Shown here piece after piece: positions 1-5,732 of a stretch of DNA of 7,634 nucleotides. The notes beneath the pieces were generated by a model. It ran no database searches. It saw only the letters and a list, made by a program, of their open reading frames with translations, and was not told the origin of the DNA. How positions within the stretch are numbered: the first letter of the stretch is position 1; each line of letters opens with the position of its first letter. Made by a program: the position numbers and the translations under genes. The DNA is from Clostridia bacterium (lineage in GTDB: Bacteria > Bacillota > Clostridia > Oscillospirales > Acutalibacteraceae): NCBI GenBank assembly GCA_900769775.1, contig CAAGHT010000030.1, forward strand, positions 1 through 7,634, read 5' to 3'.

Positions 1-15
1 ATTTAAAAATTTTTA

Positions 16-24
16 TGTTATAAT
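16..24 (+). promoter_or_regulatory. Extended -10 promoter element of the SDR reductase gene
   Basis: TATAAT lies at 19-24 and is preceded by TG at 16-17, which gives the TGnTATAAT extended -10 form. Transcription should start near base 31, leaving a leader of about 27 nt. The -35 box would fall at the left edge of the window (around bases -4 to 2) and cannot be judged. The perfect hexamer points to a housekeeping sigma-A promoter driving only the downstream reductase. Confidence 0.65.
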
Positions 25-57
25 AACCTTAGAGAAAATGTTCAAGGAGAGAAAAAT

Positions 58-792
58 ATGAGCAAAACAGTACTTATTACAGGCGCTTCAAAGGGCATCG
101 GAGCCGCCACTGCTATCCTCTTTGCTGAAAAGGGCTACAATGTTGTAATGAATTATAACAACTCGGTTCAGTCTGCGCTTATTCTTCAGAAGTCACTCGT
201 CGAAAGCGGCTATAAGGTTATCGCATATCAGGCAAATGTAACTAACCGAATTGATGTTGAGCTTATGGTAAAGGAGACTATCGAACGCTTCGGCTCAATT
301 GATGTTTTAATTAATAACGCCGGGGTTGCAAGTCAGGGTCTTTTCACCGATATCAGCGATATTGAATGGAACGAGGTGCTTGATGTTAATCTTAACGGCG
401 TATTCAATGTATCTCAGGCTGTTCTCCCCTATATGATAAGACAAAAATCAGGCTCTATAATCAATATATCCTCTATGTGGGGTCAGGTAGGTGCTTCCTG
501 CGAGGTTTCCTATTCTGCTGCAAAAGCCGGAGTAATCGGACTTACAAAGGCACTGGCAAAAGAGGTTGGGCCGAGCGGTGTAAGAGTTAACTGCATAGCT
601 CCCGGACTTATTGAGACGGGAATGAATCAGGAGCTCACTCTTGAGGATGTTGCGGCAATCGTTGACGAAACTCCTCTTGGCAGAATCGGCTCAACAAACG
701 ATGTCGCCTCCTCTGCCCTGTTCCTCGCATCCGATGAATCTTCCTTTATTACGGGTCAGGTTCTCGGAGTTAACGGCGGATACATAATCTAA
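58..792 (+). CDS. FabG-like SDR reductase, probably EF-P 5-aminopentanone reductase (YmfI type)
   Basis: A 244-residue classical short-chain dehydrogenase/reductase, full length for the family. Seen: the Rossmann dinucleotide motif TGASKGIG (8-15), NNAG (86-89), and the catalytic tetrad Asn111, Ser138, Tyr152 and Lys156, followed by the PG turn at 182-183. It is cytosolic, with no signal peptide or membrane segment. It reduces a ketone with NAD(P)H. The start is set by AAGGAG at 44-49, 8 nt before the ATG. The SSMWG and VGASCEV stretch around the catalytic Ser and Tyr resembles, from memory, the clostridial group annotated as elongation factor P 5-aminopentanone reductase, which reduces the 5-aminopentanone on EF-P lysine. 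No fatty-acid synthesis genes are beside it in the window, so a housekeeping 3-oxoacyl-ACP reductase role is less supported but not excluded. It is transcribed alone and converges on the sipL-like gene. SDR assignment is certain; the substrate is inference. Confidence 0.9.
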   Translation: MSKTVLITGASKGIGAATAILFAEKGYNVVMNYNNSVQSALILQKSLVESGYKVIAYQANVTNRIDVELMVKETIERFGSIDVLINNAGVASQGLFTDISDIEWNEVLDVNLNGVFNVSQAVLPYMIRQKSGSIINISSMWGQVGASCEVSYSAAKAGVIGLTKALAKEVGPSGVRVNCIAPGLIETGMNQELTLEDVAAIVDETPLGRIGSTNDVASSALFLASDESSFITGQVLGVNGGYII

Positions 793-796
793 ATTT

Positions 797-823
797 AAAA
801 GGCAGGTTTAAAACCTGCCTTTT
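797..823. terminator. Bidirectional intrinsic terminator between convergent genes
   Basis: A perfect 10-bp stem, aaaaggcagg (797-806) with cctgcctttt (814-823), closes a 7-nt A/T loop. The stem ends in T runs on both strands. It starts 5 nt after the reductase stop (790-792) and ends 1 nt before the stop codon of the opposing gene (825-827), so one hairpin can end both transcripts. Confidence 0.9.
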
Positions 824-824
824 C

Positions 825-2348
825 TTATTTTGAGGGAATAACTATTACTCCGCTAGCCCTATCATTTTCAAGCTTATTTACCAATGAAATCTGTGAAACA
901 CTGCTCTTATATCTCTTCGCAAGGCTCCAAAGGTCGCTCTCACACTCGTTAAAGCAAACATATATTGCCGTATCATCGCACTTGTCAGTACTATCCTTCA
1001 GCATTACTCCGGTTACTATTCTCCTTGATGCCTTATTAAACACAGAAAGCGTGACATCCAGCTCGCAGGATACCTCAATAGTGCAGTCATCGATTATAAT
1101 GTATGATAAATTTGATAGTCTCAGTGCCGCTATAACCTCTGAATTCTCAGTTATATTATCCGATGAGTATTTATATTCTAAATCGATAGCTCTTTCAATA
1201 TACTGTGGTTGTGATGAGGTGTCGCAAAGTAGTATTTTTACATAAACTGTACCATATATTGAAGCCACACCGTCACTTACTTTAACACCATTTTGACAAG
1301 TAGCTGCAGACAGATTTAAAACAGAGCCGACAGTGCCCTCTGAGAACCGGAGTGTCTTTTTAGTAATAAAGCTTTCTTTCGTTTTCTCTATAAGCACTGC
1401 TTCATTTATATCCTCGCAAGAAAGCTCTGTTTCTCGATCAGTTGAATACATATCAGTGATAATACACACATCCTTACAAAGCGAGGCCTCTGCCGATATG
1501 CAGATTTTTGCATTTACAGTGAGCGTTCTTCCCTCTTCATAGCCGCCATTTCTGCACTTAACCTCCAGGAAAACAAGCTGCTCCTCTGTGTTGCAAATAT
1601 ATTTATCATCAACACCTTCAAGATCACAAACCTGACTGTAGGGTATTTTCTGCTCAACATGGCAAGCCTTTAGTTGCTCTCCCGAAAGATAGGCGATTTT
1701 TAAAGAAAGCATACCCTTTAACATTACTTTACCGTTCATTATTTTACATTCATCAGGCAGAACAGTTCCCTCATAGTTTATTATTCTTTCAACCTCGGGA
1801 TAAGACTCAGCAAGCTCGATTTCCTCATCGATTATAATGCTTTTCTCCCCAAACACTATTCGCTCATTCATTTTCATACTATCGCATTTGAGCTCACAGT
1901 CTTTAATTTTTTCGTGAGATATGTATCTTTGTTTTTTAAGCTTTATAATCTTTACCGATAGAGTAAGTGCACCGCAAAGCTCAAATTTACGCTCACCCGA
2001 TACCTTCACGCTAACCTTTTCTGCCGTTACCGTGGTTTTAATTTTTGTATCGATAAGCTCATCGCCACACTCAATATTTTTTGCAAAAATGAATGAGCCC
2101 TCATAGCAACAAAGCTCATCATTGTCACTTAAATATACAAGCTTTACGCCTGCAATTCCCTCAATATTGACCATATTACCCGTAATATTCTTGCTTGTTA
2201 CAGCGGGCTCAATTTTAAGATTTAAAACTCTTTTAATCGGCGAGTAATAATCTGCCAATCTGAACTCATTATCTGCCTGAAGGTCAAATTCCTCATTTAA
2301 AATACACTCTTTAATGCAAAATTCGCGTGTTTCAAAATTACAGTCCAT
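825..2348 (-). CDS. sipL: SipL-like spore coat morphogenetic protein (DUF3794/SPOCS repeats plus C-terminal LysM)
   Basis: 507 residues with no signal peptide or membrane segment, so a protein of the mother-cell cytosol. Beta-rich DUF3794/SPOCS-like repeats are visible at about 30-140 and 165-300, each with a pattern near IxGxxxLKIxYLS (VKLVYLSD 68-75, LKIAYLSG 216-223), and a more degenerate one at about 325-440. A LysM-like module closes the protein at 463-505 (SDLWSLAKRY 471-480, IVIP 502-505), although the usual Gly-Asp before the Thr-Leu-Trp position is Glu-Ser here. The same architecture and size occur in Clostridioides difficile SipL, whose LysM domain binds SpoIVA, and in part in Bacillus SpoVID. 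About 25 cysteines are scattered through it. The start is fixed by AAGGAG at 2357-2362, 8 nt upstream. Its neighbour spoVM acts in the same coat basement layer, which supports the assignment. A paralogous DUF3794 protein of other function remains possible. Confidence 0.82.
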   Translation of the reverse strand: MDCNFETREFCIKECILNEEFDLQADNEFRLADYYSPIKRVLNLKIEPAVTSKNITGNMVNIEGIAGVKLVYLSDNDELCCYEGSFIFAKNIECGDELIDTKIKTTVTAEKVSVKVSGERKFELCGALTLSVKIIKLKKQRYISHEKIKDCELKCDSMKMNERIVFGEKSIIIDEEIELAESYPEVERIINYEGTVLPDECKIMNGKVMLKGMLSLKIAYLSGEQLKACHVEQKIPYSQVCDLEGVDDKYICNTEEQLVFLEVKCRNGGYEEGRTLTVNAKICISAEASLCKDVCIITDMYSTDRETELSCEDINEAVLIEKTKESFITKKTLRFSEGTVGSVLNLSAATCQNGVKVSDGVASIYGTVYVKILLCDTSSQPQYIERAIDLEYKYSSDNITENSEVIAALRLSNLSYIIIDDCTIEVSCELDVTLSVFNKASRRIVTGVMLKDSTDKCDDTAIYVCFNECESDLWSLAKRYKSSVSQISLVNKLENDRASGVIVIPSK

Positions 2349-2382
2349 ATTATTAGCTCCTTCAAAATTCTTTTTACTTAAT

Positions 2383-2410
2383 ATATATTGCTTCAGTCAC
2401 TAAAATATGA
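2383..2410 (-). promoter_or_regulatory. Candidate sigma-E-type promoter for the sipL-like gene
   Basis: On the minus strand, TCATATT (2404-2410) matches the approximate sigma-E -35 consensus KMATATT at all positions. A weak -10 follows 13 nt later (CAATATAT, 2383-2390); shifting one base (14-nt spacing, AATATATA) gives about five of eight matches to CATACAnT. It lies between the spoVM terminator and the sipL-like start, where a promoter is needed. The expected expression in the mother cell fits sigma-E, but the -10 is poor and the region is AT-rich, so chance matches are likely. Confidence 0.3.
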
Positions 2411-2436
2411 AAAAAGACCCGAAAAACTCGGGTCTT
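2410..2436 (-). terminator. Intrinsic terminator after spoVM
   Basis: A perfect 9-bp stem, aagacccga (2414-2422) with tcgggtctt (2428-2436), has a 5-nt loop. Read on the minus strand the stem ends in six T residues (complement of 2410-2415). It begins 8 nt after the spoVM stop codon, so it separates the spoVM transcript from the sipL-like gene. Confidence 0.9.
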
Positions 2437-2444
2437 ATGTATTT

Positions 2445-2528
2445 TTAATCATTTTCCTTTTTAACCTTAAATATGAGCCTTAAAAAACCGCTTAGTATTT
2501 TAGGACTTTTAACTACAACAACCTTCAT
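2445..2528 (-). CDS. spoVM: Stage V sporulation protein SpoVM (27 residues)
   Basis: A 27-codon gene beginning MKVVVVKSPKILSGF and ending KKEND. Aligned without gaps to the 26-residue Bacillus subtilis SpoVM, it shares Met1, Lys2, Lys7, Pro9, Lys10, Leu12, Gly14 and Arg17, including the proline that breaks the helix and is needed for correct localisation. Residues 11-22 can form an amphipathic helix with a basic tail. In the family this peptide lies in the outer forespore membrane, recognises its positive curvature and anchors SpoIVA, the base of the spore coat. AAGGAG at 2537-2542, 8 nt before the ATG, fixes the start. The gene is 16 nt downstream of a 51-residue membrane protein, in the same transcription unit, and is followed directly by a terminator. 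It is in the same genomic neighbourhood (prkC-rsgA) as B. subtilis spoVM. The motif, length and synteny all agree. Confidence 0.93.
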   Translation of the reverse strand: MKVVVVKSPKILSGFLRLIFKVKKEND

Positions 2529-2544
2529 AGAAGCATCTCCTTAG

Positions 2545-2700
2545 TTAACAGCATTTAGAACAGTAAAGTCCAAGTATGATTACGATTGCGGCAAGTACAC
2601 CAATAAGAAATTTTGTCGGCAAAAAGCAGGCAAGTAAAAGCCCCGTACCGAAAGCCATTGCTATAATACCGCTTTTAAAAATACCGTTTCTTCGTTTCAT
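2545..2700 (-). CDS. Small membrane protein of unknown function, co-transcribed with spoVM
   Basis: A 51-residue protein that I do not recognise as a named family. It starts with a basic head (MKRRNGIFKS), then two short hydrophobic stretches at about 11-27 and 31-46, separated by Pro-Thr-Lys (28-30). It ends in a cysteine-rich tail, CSKCC. This suggests a membrane hairpin with both ends on the cytoplasmic side; a single long segment is the alternative. GGGAGG at 2707-2712, 6 nt before the ATG, is a strong ribosome binding site. Its stop codon is 2 nt upstream of the spoVM ribosome binding site and 16 nt from the spoVM ATG, so the two are almost certainly co-transcribed. A promoter-like element lies just upstream and a terminator separates it from rsgA. 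Context suggests a role in sporulation at the forespore membrane, but that is inference only. Confidence 0.8.
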   Translation of the reverse strand: MKRRNGIFKSGIIAMAFGTGLLLACFLPTKFLIGVLAAIVIILGLYCSKCC

Positions 2701-2727
2701 AAACCGCCTCCCAATCAACCTATTAAC

Positions 2728-2756
2728 ATTATATTGAAAAGGTGTTTTTTTGTTAC
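2728..2756 (-). promoter_or_regulatory. Candidate promoter for the small membrane protein and spoVM
   Basis: Read on the minus strand, TATAAT (2728-2733) follows GTAACA (2751-2756; four of six matches to TTGACA) at exactly 17 nt. Transcription would start near 2721, about 20 nt before the first ATG. It lies directly after the rsgA terminator, as expected for an independent unit. The -10 looks like sigma-A; the poor fit to the sigma-E boxes is surprising for a sporulation gene, so the sigma factor is unresolved. Confidence 0.45.
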
Positions 2757-2790
2757 AAAAAATAGACCGATGATAATCATCGGTCTATTT
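2757..2790 (-). terminator. Intrinsic terminator of the rsmB-rlmN-prpC-prkC-rsgA operon
   Basis: A perfect 14-bp inverted repeat (2760-2773 with 2777-2790) has a 3-nt loop and is followed on the minus strand by a run of six T residues (complement of 2757-2762). The rsgA stop codon TAG (2785-2787) lies inside the 5' arm, so ribosomes terminating on rsgA would cover the hairpin arm. Confidence 0.9.
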
Positions 2791-3660
2791 AATATTCCAA
2801 TGCTTAAGGTCTTTAAGCTCGTTAAATATAGTGAGATAAGAGCTATGTCTTTCAGGATGAATTTTGCCTTCTTTTACGGCATCACAAACAGCGCAGCCAC
2901 TCTCTCCTATATGCTTGCAGTCAGCAAATTTGCAGGATGCCTCAAGCTCAGAAAACTCAGGGAAGCAGTTTATCAGGTCTTCCTTAAAATCAAGAGATGC
3001 AGCATCTGCTTCAAGAGAAGAGAAGCCCGGTGTATCGGCAACATATCCTCCAAAGCTATGGTGAAAGAGCTCACAGTGTCTCGTTGTGTGGCGGCCTCTG
3101 CCGAGTTTCTCGCTAACCTCACCTGTGGAGAGTGCAAGTTCAGGAAAAAGAATATTGAGAATACTTGATTTTCCAACGCCCGAGTTGCCTGTAAAAGCCG
3201 AAATTGAGCCTTCAAGCTCACTCTTTATGGCATCACAGCCAACTCCCGTTTTGGCCGAGCATTCAAGAGACTTATATCCTATTGCAGAATATCTCTTCAC
3301 AAGCTCTGAAACATCTCCCTCATCATTCTTATTAAATATAATAATCGGGGTAATGCTTTTATGCTCACAAAGGGCAGTCAGTCGGTCGATAAGCAGTGCA
3401 TTCGGCGCAGGCGTTACAGCCGATGAAACAATAAAAAGCTTATCAATATTGGCAAGTGGTGGTCGGTCAAGATAGTTTTTCCGCTCGTAAATTTTATCAA
3501 CAACACCGTTGTTAACCTCTAATTTAACAGATACCCTGTCACCTACAAGAGGAGAGGCGCCAACATTTCTGAATTTGCCTCTCGCCTTGCATTCGATAAC
3601 ACCATCCTCGGTTTCCACATAGTAAAAACCCGAAAGCGCTTTAACTATAAGTCCATCCAT
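2785..3660 (-). CDS. rsgA: Ribosome small-subunit-dependent GTPase RsgA (YjeQ/CpgA)
   Basis: A 291-residue circularly permuted GTPase, full length. An N-terminal OB fold (about 1-65) binds the 30S subunit. The G motifs then come in the permuted order typical of RsgA: G4 NKND (110-113), G5 SAK (135-137), the P-loop GNSGVGKS (158-165), the G2 region GRGRHTT (187-193) and G3 DTPG (209-212). A zinc-binding knuckle follows with Cys243, Cys248, His250 and Cys256. The protein checks late maturation of the 30S decoding centre and releases on GTP hydrolysis. Its ATG follows the prkC stop codon by 1 nt and no convincing ribosome binding site precedes it, which suggests translation is coupled to prkC. 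The stop codon is buried in the operon terminator. In B. subtilis the homologue CpgA is a PrkC phosphorylation target, in keeping with the gene order. Confidence 0.97.
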   Translation of the reverse strand: MDGLIVKALSGFYYVETEDGVIECKARGKFRNVGASPLVGDRVSVKLEVNNGVVDKIYERKNYLDRPPLANIDKLFIVSSAVTPAPNALLIDRLTALCEHKSITPIIIFNKNDEGDVSELVKRYSAIGYKSLECSAKTGVGCDAIKSELEGSISAFTGNSGVGKSSILNILFPELALSTGEVSEKLGRGRHTTRHCELFHHSFGGYVADTPGFSSLEADAASLDFKEDLINCFPEFSELEASCKFADCKHIGESGCAVCDAVKEGKIHPERHSSYLTIFNELKDLKHWNIK

Positions 3661-3661
3661 A

Positions 3662-5692
3662 TTACGGCTCGGTAGCAGTTACTCGTGGATAGGTAAACTG
3701 ATCGTGGTTGAATTTAATTCCGTATTCCGGCACAGAATTGTTAGTTATCTGAATCTGAAGCACAGAGTAAACCTCTCCTGTGTCAAAGCCGTCACCCTTG
3801 AGCTTGTTCTCAGATACCTTAATAGTTAAAACTGCATCCTTTTTGGTAATTTCGAGGTTTTTGAATTCGTACTTGTATTCAAAGTCCTCAAAGGTAATTG
3901 CCGCATCGGAGCAAAGGAGCAACTTATTATCCTGCCAGACTGAAATATACGCTGACTTTTCAGCAAAATCCTTGGGTAAATCAACGGTTATAGACTCGGC
4001 GAGTATGAAACCGCGGCTTACATGGATATTAAGAGCGCTACCCTTGTTAACAGTATCATTTGCGTTAACCTTGTTGCCCTCTTCATCGGTCAGATATACA
4101 ACTGTACCCTTGTTATTAAAAGAGTTTGCATCAATTATACTGCCTACCTTAAGTCCTTTTTTTTCGAGGTCGCTTTTAGCATCATTAGTTGTAAGGCCGA
4201 CAACATTCGGCACCTGAACAGGAATTTCAGGCTGTCCCGAGCTGATATAAACAGTAATTGTAGAGCCTATTTCAAGCTCTGAATTCCTCTGAGGATCGGT
4301 TTTTATAACAAGACCCTTATCAACGGTAGCACTGTCCTCTTCCTTGATAATACACTTAAAGCCGTTGATATTTTCTAAGATTGATAGCGCCTTCGCCTCG
4401 GTCATTCCGTAAACATCATCAACCTTAACAATCTTTGTGCCGCGGCTGACATAAAGAGTTACCGTTTCACCCTTTTTAATCTTCTTATCAGCGGCAGGCT
4501 CCTGTCGATAAACAAGGCCCTGCTCGTGCTCGCTCGAATATTCATACTTGAATTCAATTCTGTAATTCTTGTTGAAATCGGGTAAATTCTGCACCTCGTT
4601 GTAGGTAAGTCCGACATAGTTCTGAACGGTGTATTCCTCGCTCTTTTTATCAAGAATTAAAATCTTAACAAGGAAGAAGCCGACAATAAGTATAGCAATA
4701 ACAAAGGTTACCGAAATACCTGCAAGGATAGGTATCATATGATTCTTATCCTCAGTATTAGCCGAAGCTTTTCCGCCCTTTGTATTATCCTTATTATCAT
4801 CCCCGAGAGGAATAAATTTAGTGGGCGAATCATCCACAAAATAGTCATAATCAAAGGTAACTGCAGGGTTTTTCTTAAATTCCTCAAGGTCGCAAAGCAT
4901 TTCTGCTGCCGACTTATATCTCTTTGAGGACTCCTTCTGCATCGCGTGCATTGTAATCTGCTCAAGACCGAGAGGAATAGAGCCATTGATATCACGCGGA
5001 AGCTTGGGGTCCTTCTGAAGCTGCATAATAGCAACCGAAACGGCACTTTCAGCCTGGAAAGGCAGTGTGCCCGTAATCATTTCATAAAGCATAACACCGA
5101 CAGAATAAATATCTGCCTTTTCATCGGTATTCTCTCCCCTTGCCTGCTCAGGGCTTATATAGTGAACAGAGCCGATTGCCTTATCGGTAATGGTTTTCTG
5201 TCCGCTACGAGCAAAACGAGCAATGCCAAAGTCGGTAACCTTGATAGTGCCGTCTGAGAGCACCATAATGTTGTGGGGTTTAACATCTCTGTGAACAACG
5301 CCCTTGTCGTGAGCATGCTGAAGACCGCGGAGAATCTGAAGAGTGAGTCTTACAGCATCATTCCAGGAAAGAGGTCCCTGCTGCTCAATATACTCCTTAA
5401 GGGTAATTCCGTCGATATACTCCATTACAATATACTGAATGAGGTCACCGAAGGAAACATCAAACACCTTAACAATATTGGGATGAGAAAGAACGGCGAT
5501 AGCCTTAGATTCGTTTTTAAATCTGCGTAAAAACTCATCGTTTCCTGTAAACTCATCCTTAAGTATTTTGATAGCAACAATCTTGTCATCAACATTGTCA
5601 TACGCCTTATAAACGATAGCCATTCCGCCGACACCTATAATCTCGCGTATTTCATATCTTCCGTCAAGTCTTTTTCCTACATACTTATCCAT
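3662..5692 (-). CDS. prkC: PASTA-domain Ser/Thr protein kinase PrkC (Stk1/PknB family)
   Basis: A 676-residue membrane kinase. The cytoplasmic Hanks-type domain (about 10-275) has the glycine loop GVGGMA (20-25), Lys42, Glu61, HRD (134-136) with Lys138 and Asn141, DFG (154-156), activation-loop Thr167 and Thr169, and SPEQ (180-183), so it should be active. A charged linker leads to one transmembrane helix at about 319-347. Outside are three PASTA repeats (about 354-418, 421-487 and 492-561), followed by a beta-rich C-terminal domain (about 562-676) like that of B. subtilis PrkC. PASTA repeats bind muropeptides or lipid II. The kinase controls cell-wall growth, stationary-phase survival and, in Bacillus, spore germination. 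GGAAGG at 5699-5704, 6 nt upstream, supports the start. It follows its cognate phosphatase by 40 nt and is nearly fused to rsgA. Confidence 0.96.
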   Translation of the reverse strand: MDKYVGKRLDGRYEIREIIGVGGMAIVYKAYDNVDDKIVAIKILKDEFTGNDEFLRRFKNESKAIAVLSHPNIVKVFDVSFGDLIQYIVMEYIDGITLKEYIEQQGPLSWNDAVRLTLQILRGLQHAHDKGVVHRDVKPHNIMVLSDGTIKVTDFGIARFARSGQKTITDKAIGSVHYISPEQARGENTDEKADIYSVGVMLYEMITGTLPFQAESAVSVAIMQLQKDPKLPRDINGSIPLGLEQITMHAMQKESSKRYKSAAEMLCDLEEFKKNPAVTFDYDYFVDDSPTKFIPLGDDNKDNTKGGKASANTEDKNHMIPILAGISVTFVIAILIVGFFLVKILILDKKSEEYTVQNYVGLTYNEVQNLPDFNKNYRIEFKYEYSSEHEQGLVYRQEPAADKKIKKGETVTLYVSRGTKIVKVDDVYGMTEAKALSILENINGFKCIIKEEDSATVDKGLVIKTDPQRNSELEIGSTITVYISSGQPEIPVQVPNVVGLTTNDAKSDLEKKGLKVGSIIDANSFNNKGTVVYLTDEEGNKVNANDTVNKGSALNIHVSRGFILAESITVDLPKDFAEKSAYISVWQDNKLLLCSDAAITFEDFEYKYEFKNLEITKKDAVLTIKVSENKLKGDGFDTGEVYSVLQIQITNNSVPEYGIKFNHDQFTYPRVTATEP

Positions 5693-5732
5693 TAAAAACC
5701 TTCCAATCTTGTAAAAAATTCATTAAGGAATA

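Noticed and set aside
2349..2444. A further small gene or riboswitch between spoVM and the sipL-like gene
   Set aside because: The stretch is AT-rich and holds only the terminator, weak promoter-like boxes and the ribosome binding site. No conserved RNA fold or credible reading frame is visible.
2757..2790. The rsgA hairpin as a terminator for plus-strand transcription
   Set aside because: The plus-strand side lacks a proper T run after the stem (TTT then AATATT), and no plus-strand gene precedes it.
2734..3168. Open frame of 144 codons on the plus strand
   Set aside because: It lies mostly antisense to the well-supported rsgA and runs through the rsgA terminator hairpin. It has no plausible ribosome binding site or recognisable domain.
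3780..4217. Open frame of 145 codons on the plus strand
   Set aside because: It is wholly antisense to the PASTA and C-terminal part of prkC, and the composition looks like a reverse-complement shadow with no motif.
5693..5732. Internal promoter or small gene between prpC and prkC
   Set aside because: The 40-nt gap shows only the prkC ribosome binding site; there is no convincing -35/-10 pair or hairpin.
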